Numbered from the stretch's first letter, positions 34,544-47,600 are shown. The stretch is 64,000 bases of DNA from Gemella haemolysans ATCC 10379 (GCF_000173915.1 NZ_ACDZ02000014.1:372001-436000); one strand, 5' to 3'. Numbers and translations are program-made. The notes: a model not told the origin generated them from the letters alone.

Positions 34544-37108
34544 ATGGCTATTTTAGGAAAAATATTTGATGCTAACAGAAGAGAAGTAAAAAGCTTATCG
34601 AAATTAGCTGATAAAGTATTAGCTAAAGATGAAGAATATTCAAATCTTAGCGATGAAGAATTAGTAAATAAAACAGAAGAATTTAAAGCTTATATTCAAG
34701 AACAAAAAGAAAAAGGTAAAGATACACCGGATATATTAGATAAAATTTTAGTAGATGCGTTCGCAGCAGCTCGTGAGGGTGCATTACGTTCTCTAGGAAT
34801 GAAACCATATAAAGTTCAAATCATGGGTGGTATCGCACTTCACCGTGGTGATATCGCGGAGATGAGAACAGGGGAAGGTAAAACTCTTACTGCCACAATG
34901 CCGGTATACTTAAACGCATTAGCGGGAGAAGGTGTACACGTTGTTACAGTTAACGAATACTTATCACAACGTGACGCTCAAGAGATGGGAGTTTTCTATA
35001 ACTACATGGGACTTTCTGTAGGTCTTAACTTAAACTCTCTTAACTCTGAAGAGAAAAGAGCAGCATACAATGCTGATATCACATACTCAACGAACAATGA
35101 GTTAGGGTTTGACTACTTAAGAGATAACATGGTTAAAACAGTTGAAGCTCGTGTTCAACGTCCATTAAACTATGCTGTAATCGATGAGGTTGACTCAGTA
35201 CTTATCGATGAAGCACGTACACCACTTATTATCTCTGGTGAAGGTCAAGAATCAACTTCATTATATCAAGTTGCAAATGCCTTCGTTAAAACTCTGAAAA
35301 AAGCAGAGGAAGAAGATGGAAGTGATGGAGATTATACTTTAGATATTAAAACTAAATCTATCCAACTTTCTGAAAATGGTATTGATAAAGCAGAAAGTTA
35401 CTTCGGATTAAAAAATCTTTATGAATTAAAAAATGTTGATTTAACTCACCACATTAACCAAGCGTTAAAAGCTAACTATACAATGGCGCTAGATGTTGAC
35501 TATGTGGTTGCTGAAGATGGAGAAATCTTAATCGTTGACCAATTTACAGGTCGTACAATGCCAGGTCGTCGTTTCTCTGAAGGTTTACACCAAGCTATCG
35601 AAGCTAAAGAAGGTGTGCCAATTCAAAAAGAAAGTAAAACAATGGCGACTATTACGTTCCAAAACTTCTTCAGAATGTATAAAAAACTTAGTGGTATGAC
35701 AGGTACTGGTAAAACAGAGGAAGAAGAATTTAGAAACATTTATAACATGTTTGTTACAACAATTCCTACGAACAGACCAATCCAAAGGATTGATGCACCA
35801 GACTTCATATACTCAAATATGGAAGCTAAGTTCAATGCGGTAGCACAAGAAGTTAAAGAGCGTTATGACAAAGGACAACCAGTTCTTTTAGGTACTGTCT
35901 CTATTGAAACGAGTGAATTAGTATCTAAATTACTATACAAATACGGTGTTCCACATAAAGTACTTAATGCTAAGCAAAATGAAAGTGAAGCTGAAATTAT
36001 TAAACAAGCTGGGCAACGTGGTTCAGTAACTATTGCGACTAACATGGCTGGTCGTGGTACGGATATTAAACTTGGAGAAGGTGTTCGTGAATTAGGTGGT
36101 CTTGCCGTTATCGGTACAGAACGTCATGAATCTCGTCGTATCGACAACCAATTACGTGGTCGTTCAGGACGTCAAGGGGATCCAGGTTACAGTAGATTCT
36201 ATCTATCACTAGAAGATGAACTTATGGTTCGTTTCGGAGCTGATAGATTACAAAAAATCATGGGTAAAGATGTAGATACACCACTTGAAAGTAGAATGGT
36301 TAGTAGATCTGTTGAAAGTGCTCAAAAACGTGTTGAAGGTAATAACTATGACTCACGTAAACAAGTACTTCAATATGATGATGTATTACGTAAACAACGT
36401 GAAATCATGTACGCTGAAAGAAATGAAGTGTTAGAAAATGATGTTGTTACTGAAATTATCCAAGAGATGATTGGTGAAGCAGTAGATAAAACTATGGCAT
36501 TTATCACTGAAAACTTAGAGGCACACAGTGAAAAAGAAGAAACTGAAGAAATCATTAAATCACTTAATGAGAAGTTCTTAGGTCAAAAACCTATTACTGA
36601 GAGTGAGTACTCAGATGTTATGTCTGATGATGAAATTCGTGAGCTTGTATTACACAGAATTAATCTTGAGTTAGCTGAGAAACGTGAGTTACTTGGTGAT
36701 GAAACTATGAATTCATTCGAGAAATACATTCTTCTTAATGCTATCGATGATAGATGGACTGATCACATCGACCAAATGGATCAACTTAGAAAAGGGATTT
36801 TCCTTCGTTCTTATGGACAAATTGATCCTCTTCGTGAGTACAAAACAGAAGGTTACCAAATGTTCGAGGACATGATTGATGATATTCAAGTAGAAGTTGT
36901 TACTAACTTAATGCGTATTAGAGTAGAACGTCATGAAGAAATCGAAATGAAACAAGAACCAACTAACCTTGTAACTAACGATAGTAAAGAACATATCGCT
37001 CGTGGTCCAATTAAGAGTGCATCTCGTGAAGAGAAAAAAGCTCGAATCGAAGAGCGTAAACAACGTATTAAAGAGTTAAAAGCTCAAAAAGAAAAAGAAA
37101 CTAATTAG
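34544..37108 (+). CDS. secA: Protein translocase ATPase SecA
   Basis: Motor of the Sec export pathway. It has Walker A MRTGEGKT (107-114), the helicase-like motifs [12 protein letters not shown] and [34 protein letters not shown], and second-domain [13 protein letters not shown] and [14 protein letters not shown] 34544 is nine bases after GGAAGG; ATG 34538 is too close to it. The protein is 855 residues or one less and ends in a lysine-rich tail without the CxCx8CH zinc motif found in Bacillus SecA. It is the general SecA rather than the shorter SecA2, although this cannot be proven here. Confidence 0.95.
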   Translation: MAILGKIFDANRREVKSLSKLADKVLAKDEEYSNLSDEELVNKTEEFKAYIQEQKEKGKDTPDILDKILVDAFAAAREGALRSLGMKPYKVQIMGGIALHRGDIAEMRTGEGKTLTATMPVYLNALAGEGVHVVTVNEYLSQRDAQEMGVFYNYMGLSVGLNLNSLNSEEKRAAYNADITYSTNNELGFDYLRDNMVKTVEARVQRPLNYAVIDEVDSVLIDEARTPLIISGEGQESTSLYQVANAFVKTLKKAEEEDGSDGDYTLDIKTKSIQLSENGIDKAESYFGLKNLYELKNVDLTHHINQALKANYTMALDVDYVVAEDGEILIVDQFTGRTMPGRRFSEGLHQAIEAKEGVPIQKESKTMATITFQNFFRMYKKLSGMTGTGKTEEEEFRNIYNMFVTTIPTNRPIQRIDAPDFIYSNMEAKFNAVAQEVKERYDKGQPVLLGTVSIETSELVSKLLYKYGVPHKVLNAKQNESEAEIIKQAGQRGSVTIATNMAGRGTDIKLGEGVRELGGLAVIGTERHESRRIDNQLRGRSGRQGDPGYSRFYLSLEDELMVRFGADRLQKIMGKDVDTPLESRMVSRSVESAQKRVEGNNYDSRKQVLQYDDVLRKQREIMYAERNEVLENDVVTEIIQEMIGEAVDKTMAFITENLEAHSEKEETEEIIKSLNEKFLGQKPITESEYSDVMSDDEIRELVLHRINLELAEKRELLGDETMNSFEKYILLNAIDDRWTDHIDQMDQLRKGIFLRSYGQIDPLREYKTEGYQMFEDMIDDIQVEVVTNLMRIRVERHEEIEMKQEPTNLVTNDSKEHIARGPIKSASREEKKARIEERKQRIKELKAQKEKETN

Positions 37109-37117
37109 AAGTTAATT

Positions 37118-37156
37118 GAAAGAAGGAGACTTATATAAAGGTTTCCTTCTTTTCAT
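37118..37156 (+). terminator. Terminator after secA
   Basis: GAAAGAAGGAGAC at 37118-37130 pairs with GTTTCCTTCTTTTC at 37141-37154 with small irregularities. The T-rich end lies within the right arm. Confidence 0.55.
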
Positions 37157-37189
37157 AGCTTTATAATATTTTATAAGGAGGCAAGTATT

Positions 37190-37936
37190 ATGAATAATAT
37201 AGATAAACTAAAAGAAATAATAGAATTAAATGATAATATTGTCTTTTTTGGTGGAGCGGGTGTTTCTACTGAATCTGATATACCAGATTTTAGAAGTGCA
37301 AATGGAGTGTTTAGTGTAAAACTAAATCGCCATTTTACACCTGAACAACTCGTCTCTAGAACTATGTTTGTGAAGTATCCTGTAGATTTCTTTGATTTTT
37401 ATAAGAAGCATTTGGTTTATCCTGATGCTAAACCAAATAGAGCTCATTTTTATTTAGCTGACTTGGAAAAACAAGGGAAACTTAAAGCGGTAATCACACA
37501 AAATATTGACACTTTACATGAACAAGCGGGTAGTAAAAATGTTCTTAAACTTCATGGAAGTATAGATGCAAATTATTGTACTAAGTGTAAAAGTTTTTAC
37601 AATTTAGAAGATTTCTTAGCTAAAACTGAAGAAATACCGAGTTGTGATAAATGTAGTGGGGTAATAAAACCGTATGTTACTTTATATGAAGAAGAATTAG
37701 ATATGACGGTATTTAACGCTGCGATTAACTTTATTGAAAGAGCAGATGTGCTGATTATCGGTGGAACTTCATTAAGTGTTTATCCAGCAGCAAATCTCTT
37801 ACATTATTTTAGAGGAAAGTATTTAGTCGTTATTAATAAATCGTCTACTCCGCAGGATAGTACAGCTGACTTAGTAATTAATGGTAAAATCGGAGAAGTA
37901 TTTTCAAAATTAGGAGAAAGGTTAGGTGATGTGTAG
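37190..37936 (+). CDS. NAD-dependent protein deacylase (sirtuin)
   Basis: Sir2-family enzyme of 248 residues that removes acyl groups from lysines using NAD+. NAD-binding GAGVSTESDIPDFRS (22-36), TQNIDTLH (103-110), catalytic His122 in LKLHGS, and a four-cysteine zinc site (Cys130, Cys133, Cys152, Cys155) are all present. AAGGAGG precedes the ATG. Its stop directly abuts the start of the ABC exporter gene, so all three may be co-transcribed. Confidence 0.92.
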   Translation: MNNIDKLKEIIELNDNIVFFGGAGVSTESDIPDFRSANGVFSVKLNRHFTPEQLVSRTMFVKYPVDFFDFYKKHLVYPDAKPNRAHFYLADLEKQGKLKAVITQNIDTLHEQAGSKNVLKLHGSIDANYCTKCKSFYNLEDFLAKTEEIPSCDKCSGVIKPYVTLYEEELDMTVFNAAINFIERADVLIIGGTSLSVYPAANLLHYFRGKYLVVINKSSTPQDSTADLVINGKIGEVFSKLGERLGDV

Positions 37937-39697
37937 ATGTATTTATTTAGAAAATTAGCTTGGTTTATGAAGCTAGAAAAAAAGCGTTATATTATTGGAA
38001 TAATTGCCCTTATCTTAGTAAGTATTTTCAACTTAATCCCACCGAAAGTTATCGGAACTGTTATTGATAAAATTGAGGCTGGAAATTTAACTAATGGAGA
38101 GTTATTCTTAAATGTTGGTTATCTTGTATTAGCTGCCCTTGCGATGTACGCACTTCGTTATGTCTGGCGTGTGTATATTTTTGGAGCGGCATATAACTTA
38201 GGAAGAATCTTAAGGTCAAGATTATTTGAACACTTTACTAAGATGTCTCCATCGTTCTTCCAAAAATACCGTACAGGTGACTTAATGGCTCATGCAACGA
38301 ATGATATAAACTCAGTAGCAATGGTTGCTGGTGGAGGAGTAATGTCAGCTGTTGATGCGAGTATTACAGCTTTAGTGACATTATTTACGATGATATTTTT
38401 AATTGATTTCAAGTTAACTCTAATAGCAATTATTCCTTTACCATTTTTAGCATATGCTACTAATTATATTGGGGATAAAAACTATGAGAGTTTTGAAGCA
38501 GCTCAAGAATCTTTTTCAGATTTAAATAACAAGGTTCAAGAAAGTGCCTCTGGGATAAAGGTTACAAAATCATTTGGTTATGGTAATGATGAAATTAAGA
38601 GTTTTAGAGAAGTTAATAACAAAGTATTTGGTAAGAATGTTATAGCTGCTAAGTATAACTCATTATTTAATCCAATGGTTCTTATCTTCGTTGGGTTATC
38701 TTATACACTTACTCTTGTCTTTGGTGGTATTTTTATCTCAAATGGTGATTTAACTGTTGGAGAGTTAGTTACTTTTGTGACTTATCTTGATATGTTAGTA
38801 TGGCCGCTTCAAGCCATTGGTTGGTTATACAATATATCGCAACGTGGTGAAGTATCTTATAAACGTATTGAGAGTTTATTAGCGGAAGCTAATGAGGTAA
38901 ATACTAACTTAGATAGTAATATTAAAGCTGAAAATGGTAGACTTGAATATAATATCAACAACTTCGAATTTGAAGAAGGTAAGAGTGTTCTAAGAGATAT
39001 TAAGTTCGCTATTGAAAAAGGTCAAACACTGGGTATTGTAGGTGTTACTGGAGCTGGTAAAACTACATTATTAAGGTTATTATTAAGAGAGTTTAATATT
39101 AAATCTGGTAATATCATGCTTAACAATAGAGACATTGCTGAATATAGTATTAACGACCTTAGAAAACTTATCGGATATGTACCACAAGATCAAGTACTAT
39201 TTGCTATGTCGATTAAAGAGAATATTCGTTTTGCAAATCCTTTAATTGATGATAAACAAGTAGAAGAAATTACAAAAATTTGTGGTCTATATGATGATAT
39301 TATGGCTATGCCTGAGAAGTTTGATACGATTGTTGGTGAAAAAGGTGTTAGTCTTTCAGGTGGTCAAAAACAACGTTTAGCAATGAGTCGTGCTTTGATT
39401 ATTAATCCTGAAATTTTAATTCTTGATGATTCTTTATCTGCAGTTGATGCTAAGACTGAACATATTATTTTAGAGAACTTAAAAGAACAACGTAGTGGTC
39501 AAACTAATATCATTACTGCACATAGACTTTCTGCAGTAGTAGAAGCTGATTTAATAATTGTTTTAGGTGATAACACGATTATTGAAAAAGGAACTCATGA
39601 CGAACTTATCGCCAATAATGGTTGGTATAAAGAGACATATGAAAGTCAACAAATGGAAGAAAGCTTGAAAGGAGGAAATGAAGATGTCGAAAAGTAA
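37937..39697 (+). CDS. ABC exporter half-transporter with degenerate ATP site
   Basis: The 586-residue protein has six membrane helices (to about 300) and a nucleotide-binding domain. Walker A is GVTGAGKT (369-376) and the signature LSGGQ is normal (473-477), but Walker B ends LDDS (496-499), with Asp where the catalytic Glu should be. It pairs with the next gene product, whose site is the reverse, as in heterodimeric LmrCD-type multidrug exporters. The ATG follows the sirtuin stop directly. Substrate is unknown. Confidence 0.9.
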   Translation: MYLFRKLAWFMKLEKKRYIIGIIALILVSIFNLIPPKVIGTVIDKIEAGNLTNGELFLNVGYLVLAALAMYALRYVWRVYIFGAAYNLGRILRSRLFEHFTKMSPSFFQKYRTGDLMAHATNDINSVAMVAGGGVMSAVDASITALVTLFTMIFLIDFKLTLIAIIPLPFLAYATNYIGDKNYESFEAAQESFSDLNNKVQESASGIKVTKSFGYGNDEIKSFREVNNKVFGKNVIAAKYNSLFNPMVLIFVGLSYTLTLVFGGIFISNGDLTVGELVTFVTYLDMLVWPLQAIGWLYNISQRGEVSYKRIESLLAEANEVNTNLDSNIKAENGRLEYNINNFEFEEGKSVLRDIKFAIEKGQTLGIVGVTGAGKTTLLRLLLREFNIKSGNIMLNNRDIAEYSINDLRKLIGYVPQDQVLFAMSIKENIRFANPLIDDKQVEEITKICGLYDDIMAMPEKFDTIVGEKGVSLSGGQKQRLAMSRALIINPEILILDDSLSAVDAKTEHIILENLKEQRSGQTNIITAHRLSAVVEADLIIVLGDNTIIEKGTHDELIANNGWYKETYESQQMEESLKGGNEDVEK

Positions 39698-41423
39698 GAC
39701 GTTTTTTAGATTAATGCGCTATATGTTGCGCTATAAAGGATTATCGATATTGGCACTATTATTTATATTAATGACTTCGATAGTCGCAACAGCAATTCCT
39801 CTTTTAGCTCAATACTATATTGATCATTATATTACAAAAAATATTGCTAAAGCTGGATTATATATTTTAATAATTTATTTTGGATTGTTTATCCTAAGAG
39901 TTGTGTTTACATTTTTAGGAGAGTATTACTTCGCAAAGGTGGCTCACAGTATAGTTAGAGATCTACGTAATGATAGTTTTGCTAACTTACAAAAATTAGG
40001 GATGTCGTACTTCGATAAGACTCCTGTAGGTTCTGTTGTATCAAGATTAACTAATGATACACAGGCTGTTGCGGATATGTTTGGAACAATTTTTTCAAGT
40101 TTCCTAAATACGATTCTTATGTTTGTAGTAACACTTTCTGCGATGATTGCTTTAAGTTGGCAGTTAACAATCTACATGATACTATTTATTCCTGTAATGG
40201 TTGGTTCGGTATACTTATACCAGAAACTTTCTAGTAGATTAGTAGAAATTTCTCGTGCTAAAATTAGTGAAATGAATACTAAATTATCTGAATCTATAGA
40301 GGGTATGAAGATTATCCAAGCGTTTAATCAGGAACAGCGCCTAATTGATGAATTTGGAGAGGTTAATAATGAACATCTTCGTTATTACACTAAATCATTA
40401 AAGGTTGATAGTTTATTATTAAGACCAGCTATGGCTTTATTTAAAGTATTAGCATATGGTGTTATCGTAATGTATTTTGGTTTAAGTTTTGAAAGTGCTG
40501 GTTTTACAGCTGGGATAATCTATGCGTTTATTCAATATACGAATCAGCTGTTTAATCCATTAATTGAACTTATGCAAAACTTCTCAATTCTTCAAACTTC
40601 GATAATTTCTGCAGGACGTGTTTTCACACTAATAGACAATGAAGAATATGAGCCAGAGCAAAAAGATAGTGATCATAAAATTTCACGTGGAGATATCGAG
40701 TTCAAAAATGTTAGTTTCTCTTATGATGGTAAACGCGATGTTCTTAAAAATATATCGTTTAGTGTTAAAAATGGAGAGAGTATAGCGTTTGTAGGAGCTA
40801 CTGGATCTGGTAAATCTTCTATAATGAACCTATTCTTAAGATTTTATGATTATGATAGAGGAGAAATCTTAATTGATGGAGTTAATATTAAAGATTATAG
40901 TTCTAAAGAATTAAGAAACAGTGTTGGATTAGTACTTCAAGATCCATTCTTATATCACGGAACAGTAGAGTCTAATATTAAAATGTATAATGAAAGTTTA
41001 ACAAGAGAAGATGTTATTGAAGCGGCGAAGTTTGTTGATGCACATAACTTTATCGATAAATTAGAAGATAAGTATTATAGCTTAGTTACAGAAAGAGGTT
41101 CAACTTTCTCATCTGGAGAAAGACAACTTCTTACATTTGCAAGAACTATAGCAAGTAAACCGAAGATTCTTATTCTTGATGAAGCTACTGCAAATATCGA
41201 CTCTGAAACGGAAGAGTTGATTCAACATTCTCTTGAAAAAATGAGAAAAGGTAGAACGACAATAGCAATTGCTCATAGGTTATCTACGATTCAAGATTCT
41301 AACTGTATTTACGTGTTAGATAAAGGTGAAATTATTGAATCTGGAACACACGATGAGTTAATAGCGTTAAAAGGTAATTATTACAAAATGTACCAACTTC
41401 AAGCAGGTATGTTAAATAAATAG
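39684..41423 (+). CDS. ABC exporter half-transporter with catalytic ATP site
   Basis: The 579-residue partner of the preceding protein has the same six-helix plus ATPase layout. Walker A is GATGSGKS (371-378) and Walker B ends LDEA (498-501) with the catalytic Glu500, while its signature is degenerate, SSGER (476-480). The working ATP site would therefore combine this Walker box with the partner's LSGGQ. ATG 39684 lies eight bases after GGAGG and overlaps the upstream gene by 14 bp; ATG 39678 is too close to the site. Confidence 0.92.
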   Translation: MSKSKTFFRLMRYMLRYKGLSILALLFILMTSIVATAIPLLAQYYIDHYITKNIAKAGLYILIIYFGLFILRVVFTFLGEYYFAKVAHSIVRDLRNDSFANLQKLGMSYFDKTPVGSVVSRLTNDTQAVADMFGTIFSSFLNTILMFVVTLSAMIALSWQLTIYMILFIPVMVGSVYLYQKLSSRLVEISRAKISEMNTKLSESIEGMKIIQAFNQEQRLIDEFGEVNNEHLRYYTKSLKVDSLLLRPAMALFKVLAYGVIVMYFGLSFESAGFTAGIIYAFIQYTNQLFNPLIELMQNFSILQTSIISAGRVFTLIDNEEYEPEQKDSDHKISRGDIEFKNVSFSYDGKRDVLKNISFSVKNGESIAFVGATGSGKSSIMNLFLRFYDYDRGEILIDGVNIKDYSSKELRNSVGLVLQDPFLYHGTVESNIKMYNESLTREDVIEAAKFVDAHNFIDKLEDKYYSLVTERGSTFSSGERQLLTFARTIASKPKILILDEATANIDSETEELIQHSLEKMRKGRTTIAIAHRLSTIQDSNCIYVLDKGEIIESGTHDELIALKGNYYKMYQLQAGMLNK

Positions 41424-41427
41424 AATT

Positions 41428-41465
41428 TAAACTAGAAGTGAATAAAGTAGCTTCTAGTTTTTTTA
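41428..41465 (+). terminator. Intrinsic terminator after the ABC exporter operon
   Basis: AACTAGAAG and CTTCTAGTT are exact complements around a 12-base loop, followed by T run. Confidence 0.88.
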
Positions 41466-41678
41466 CAGAAAAAATAAATTTATATATAGTGTTAGTTAAC
41501 ATAAATTTAAAGTATTAATCATTGTGTGTAATTTTTTATATTAAAAATAAATACTAATAAATCAAAGTATAAAACTTATATCTGTTTTCTTGCATTTAGT
41601 ATAGAAAAAGTTTACAATTAATGTATTAATTATAAATAAAATTAATCTTAGTATCATATATGAAAGAAGGATATAAAG

Positions 41679-44600
41679 TTGAGAAAATATTTAGAGGAAA
41701 AATATAATAAGTTTTCGTTAAGAAAATTGACTGTTGGAGTTTGCTCGATGACGATAGGATCTTTTTTCTTAGTGTCGACTGTTCAACCTGAAGATTATGT
41801 AGTGAAGGCAGCAGATAATGCTATTGTTCACTATAAATATGTAGGAGAAGACAATCTTACTGATAAAGAAAAGGAATTAATAAAAAAAGAAGTACCAAGT
41901 GTTGTAAGTAGCAAAGAAGAGACTTATTACTTAGTATTCAAACCGACAAAAACAACACAACTAAACAAATTACCAAATACCGGTTTAAATTATGGAGTAG
42001 GAAGTATGCTTCTAGGCGGTATGCTTGGTCTAGTAGTAGTCGTTGTAGCAAAAGGTAAAAATAAATCACGTAAAATACTATCAATCCTTTTAGTAACGAG
42101 TCTAGGTGCAACTACTCTAGAGTTACCTGCGAGAGCAATGGAGGACTTACAGTTATCAGTCTACAATATGGATTATAACTTAAAAGTTGGAGATAAGTTG
42201 CCAGAAATTTCTTCAATTCCTGGATATAGTTTTGTTGGATTTATTAAAAATGAAGCTGAAACTAAAAAAGAAAATGAAGAAGTTAAAGAACAAATAACTT
42301 CACAACAACATAATAAAAAACAACCGGAATTAAAAGAAAATACAGATGAAAATGTAATAGAAAATAAACAAGAAAATAAAACAACACTAAAAATTTCAGA
42401 TAAAAAAGAAGATAAGAAAGTAATAGAAAATATTAATAAAAAAGATGAGAAAAAAGTACAGGGTGTGAATACTGTAAATCCACAAGATGAGGTGTTAGCA
42501 GGAAAACTTACTAAACCTGAATTACTATACTCAGATAAAATCATAGAAACACCATTAAAATATAATCAGATTATAGAAAGTAACGATCAGTTGCCTGAAG
42601 GAACAACAAGAATTAAACAACAAGGAAAAGAAGGTAAGAAAACTGAAGTTATAAGGATGTTTACCGTAGAGGGGAAAGAAGTTTCTAGAGAGTTAATTTC
42701 TACAAAAACAGAGGAACCTGTTTCAGAAATAATTGAAAAAGGAACAAAAAAAGCTGTAAGTAATGTTATTACTAAGGGTCAAAAACTTGTAAAACCTGCA
42801 GTAGAAGTTAAACCAGAGTATACAGGAGTACAAGCCGGAGCGATAGTAGAACCAGTAAAAGCAGAAGTACCGAAGGAGTACACAGGAGTACAAGCCGGAG
42901 CGATAGTAGAACCAGCAAAAGTAGAAACACCGAAGGAGTACACAGGAGTACAAGCTGGGGCGATAGTAGAACCAGCAAAAGCAGAAGTATCGAAGGAATA
43001 CACAGGAGTGCAAGCTGGTACGATAGTAGAACCAGCAAAAGCAGAAGTACCGAAGGAGTACACAGGAGTACAGGCTGGGGCAATAGTAGAACCAGAAAAA
43101 GTGGAGCCTCAATATGGTGGAGTTACTTCTGGAGCGTTGGTAAAACCAGAAAAGATAGAAGCACCGAAGGAGTACACAGGAGTGCAAGCTGGTGCAGTAG
43201 TAGAACCAGCAAAAGCAGAAGCACCGAAGGAATACAGAGGAGTACAGGCAGGAGCGATTGTCGAACCGGAAAAAATCGAGTCACCAAAAGAGTACACAGG
43301 AGTGCAAGCTGGTGCAGTAGTAGAACCAGCAAAAGCAGAAGTACCGAAGGAATACAGAGGAGTACAGGCTGGAGCGATTGTCGAACCGGAAAAAATCGAG
43401 TCACCAAAAGAGTACACAGGAGAACAATCTGGAGCGATAGTGGAACCAGAGAAGGTAGAAACAACTAAGGAATACACAGGAATACAAGCAGGGGCACTAG
43501 TCGAGCCAGAGAAGGTAGAAGCACCTAAGGAATATACTGGAGTACAAGCCGGTGCAATAGTAGAACCAGAAAAAGTAGAACCGCCTAAGGAGTACACAGG
43601 AGTGCAAGCCGGAGCGATAGTAGAACCAGAAAAAGTAGAAGCACCGAAGGAGTATACTGGAAAAATTGAGCCACTGAAAACAGAAAATCCAAAACCTACT
43701 GTAGAAAATAACAATACAGCAGAAATAAATAATGTTCCAAAAAATGCCAGTGCCCTACTTAGAATGAATTTTGTTAAAGGTAATCAAGTATTGTCTGGAA
43801 CGGGTTCAGCTACATTTATAGCGCCTAATGTATTGTTGACAGTAGCGCACAATTTCATTAATAATTCTGCAGACAACAGTACGGGTGAATTTATAGGAGA
43901 TAAGTCTAAAAATACATATGAATGGCAAACACCTGATGGACAAAAAGGTTCATTTACTTCAGAGGATATTCACTTTTATAATAAAAAAGACTATCCAAAA
44001 GGATTTATCTATGATTTGGCTGTTATTACCTTACCTCAATCTACAAGAAGACAACATGCGAACTTAGTAGAAAATTACTCGAAAGTAAATGTTAATGATA
44101 AGTTAAATGTTTATGGTTATCCTAGAGGAGAGTATGCGCACTTAAAAGATACAACTGTTGAAATAGAACAAAAATACGCGAATAATACTTATGGTGTTCA
44201 GTACCAAGGTGGAAAAGCTGGTATGAGTGGTGGAGGAATCTTTAACTCTAAAGGAGAAGTGATTGGACTACACCAAAATGGAGCTGAGAACCGATCAGGG
44301 GGATTAATACTATCTCCAACACAATTAGATTGGATTAGAAGTATTATAAAAGGTAAAGAGATTACACCTAACTATGATGCTTTAGAACGTCATAAAGATG
44401 AGAAAAAAGACGATATTAAAGAAGAAAAGCAAGTTGATAAAAAACTAGAACTTAGAAATATTTCTAATGTAGAATTGTATACTTTAGAAAATAATAAGTA
44501 TCGACATGTATCTTCACTTTCGAGTGTTCCAACTAATCCAGAAGCTTACTTTATGAAAGTAAAATCGGAGAATTTTAAAGATGTTATGTTACCAGTTAAG

Positions 44601-47600
44601 AGTATTGAGAGTGCTAGAAAAGATAATCAAGATGTATACAAAATTGTAGGACAAGCTAATGATTTGATTCAACATGAAAACAATATTACTTTAGAAAATT
44701 ATACTTACTACCTACCTAAGACAGTAAATAGTGAAAATGGAGTTTATACATCATTTAAAAATCTAGTAGATGCTATGAATATTAATCCATATGGTACGTT
44801 CCGTTTAGGGGCGACTATGGATGCTCGTGAAGTAGAACTTTCAGATGGTCAAGAAAGCTATATTAATAAAGAGTTTAGTGGTAAATTAATAGGTGAAAAC
44901 AAAGGTAAGTATTATGCTATATATAACTTGAAAAAACCATTGTTTAAAGCTTTAAGTCATGCTACTATTCAAGATCTTTCAATAAAAGAAGCAAATGTTT
45001 CTTCGAAAGAAGATGCTGCAACAATTGCGAAAGAAGCGAAAAATGATACTACAATTGCTAATGTTCATTCATCTGGTGTAATTGCTGGTGAACGTAGCAT
45101 AGGTGGTTTAATTTCACAAGTAACTGACTCTACAATATCTAATAGTAGTTTTACTGGAAGAATAACTAATACTTATGATACAACGGCTACTTATCAAATA
45201 GGTGGTTTAGTTGGTAAACTTTCAGGTGTTGGTGCTTTAATAGAAAAATCAATTTCATCTATCGATATGGCTACGAATGCTAATACAGGAGATCAGGTTG
45301 TTGGTGGTGTAGCAGGGGTTGTTGATAAAAAAGCAACAATCAGAAATAGTTATGTTGAAGGAAATCTTAATAATGTTAAGCCTTTTGGTAAAGTTGGTGG
45401 AGTTGTAGGTAATCTTTGGGATAGGGAAACTTCAGAGGTAAGTAACTCGGGTAACCTTACAAACGTCTTAAGTGATGTTAATGTAACGAATGGTAATGCT
45501 ATTGCTGGTTATGATTTTAATGGTATAAAAGCAACTAACACTTATAGTAATAAAAATAATAAGGTGGTAAAAGTAGTTCAAGTAGATGACGAAGTACTTA
45601 GTAAAGATTCAGAAGAACAAAGAGGAACGGTATTAGAAAATAATATAGTTCTTGAGAAGAAAATTGAACTTGTTCCTAAGAAAAATACTAAGATAGAAGA
45701 CTTTAATTTCTCTTCTAGATATGAAACAGATTATAAAAACTTAAAAGATGCTGATGTTTCTAGATTAAGAGTATATAAAAATATTGAAAAATTGTTACCA
45801 TTCTATAATAGAGAAACAATTGTTAAATATGGTAATTTAGTAGATGCTAATAATACTTTATATACTAAGGATCTTGTGTCTGTAGTTCCGATGAAAGACA
45901 AAGAAGTAATTTCTGATATTAATAAAAATAAAACTAGCATTAATAAGTTGTTACTTCACTATTCAGATAATACTTCTCAAACATTAGATATAAAATATCT
46001 ACAAGATTTCTCTAAAGTAGCAGAATATGAAATAGCTAATACAAAACTAATATACACACCTAATACATTATTACATAGTTATAATAATATTGTAAAAGCT
46101 GTTTTAAATGATTTGAAATCTGTTCAATATGATTCAGATGCTGTTAGAAAAGTATTAGATATTTCTAGTAATATAAAATTAACAGAATTATATTTAGATG
46201 AACAATTTACGAAAACAAAAGCAAACATTGAAGATAGTTTATCAAAACTTCTATCGGCAGATGCGGTAATAGCTGAAAATAGTAATTCAATAATAGATAA
46301 TTATGTAATAGAAAAAATTAAGAATAATAAAGAAGCGCTACTTCTAGGTTTAACATATCTAGAACGTTGGTATAATTTTAAATATGATAATACGAGTGCA
46401 AAAGATTTAGTATTATATCATTTAGATTTCTTTGGTAAATCTAATAGCTCTGCATTAGATAATGTTATTGAGCTAGGTAAATCTGGATTTAACAATTTAT
46501 TAGCTAAAAATAATGTAATTACATATAATGTATTATTATCTAAAAATTATGGAACTGAAGGTTTATTTAAAGCATTAGAAGGTTATAGGAAAGTATTCCT
46601 ACCAAATGTTTCTAATAACGACTGGTTTAAAACACAATCTAAAGCATATATTGTTGAGGAAAAATCTACAATTCCTGAAGTTAGTTCTAAACAATCAAAA
46701 CAAGGAACAGAACATTCGATAGGTGTTTATGATAGATTAACTAGTCCTTCATGGAAATATCAAAGTATGGTCTTACCGTTATTAACTTTACCAGAAGAAA
46801 AAATGATATTTATGATTGCGAATATTTCAACTATAGGATTTGGTGCTTATGATAGATATAGAAGTTCTGAATATCCTAAGGGAGACAAATTAAATAGATT
46901 TGTTGAAGAGAATGCACAAGCAGCGGCTAAACGCTTTAGAGATCATTATGATTATTGGTATAAAATTCTAGATAAAGAAAATAAAGAAAAATTATTTAGA
47001 AGTGTCCTAGTTTATGATGCATTCAGATTTGGTAATGATACAAATAAAGAGACACAAGAAGCGAATTTTGAAACTAATAATCCGGTTATAAAAAACTTCT
47101 TTGGACCTGCTGGAAATAATGTTGTTCATAATAAACATGGTGCATATGCAACAGGTGATGCATTCTACTATATGGCTTATCGTATGCTGGATAAATCTGG
47201 TGCAGTAACATATACTCATGAAATGACACATAACTCTGATAGAGAAATCTATCTTGGAGGATATGGAAGAAGAAGCGGATTAGGGCCTGAGTTTTATGCA
47301 AAAGGATTACTACAAGCTCCTGACCATTCATATGATCCAACAATAACAATTAACTCTGTGTTGAAATATGATGATTCAGAAAATTCAACAAGACTTCAAA
47401 TAGCGGATCCAACTCAAAGATTTACTAATGTAGAAGACTTACATAATTATATGCATAATATGTTTGATTTAATATATACGCTTGAAATATTAGAAGGTCG
47501 TGCTGTAGCTAAATTAGATTATAATGAGAAAAATGATCTATTAAGAAAAATTGAGAATATATATAAGAAAGATCCAGATGGTAATTCTGTTTATGCAACA

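Noticed and set aside
42723-43714. Several long minus-strand frames opposite the M26 repeat array
   Set aside because: They are mirror readings of the 60-bp coding repeat, whose unit length is a multiple of three, so open frames persist on both strands. None has a ribosome binding site or a non-repeat domain.
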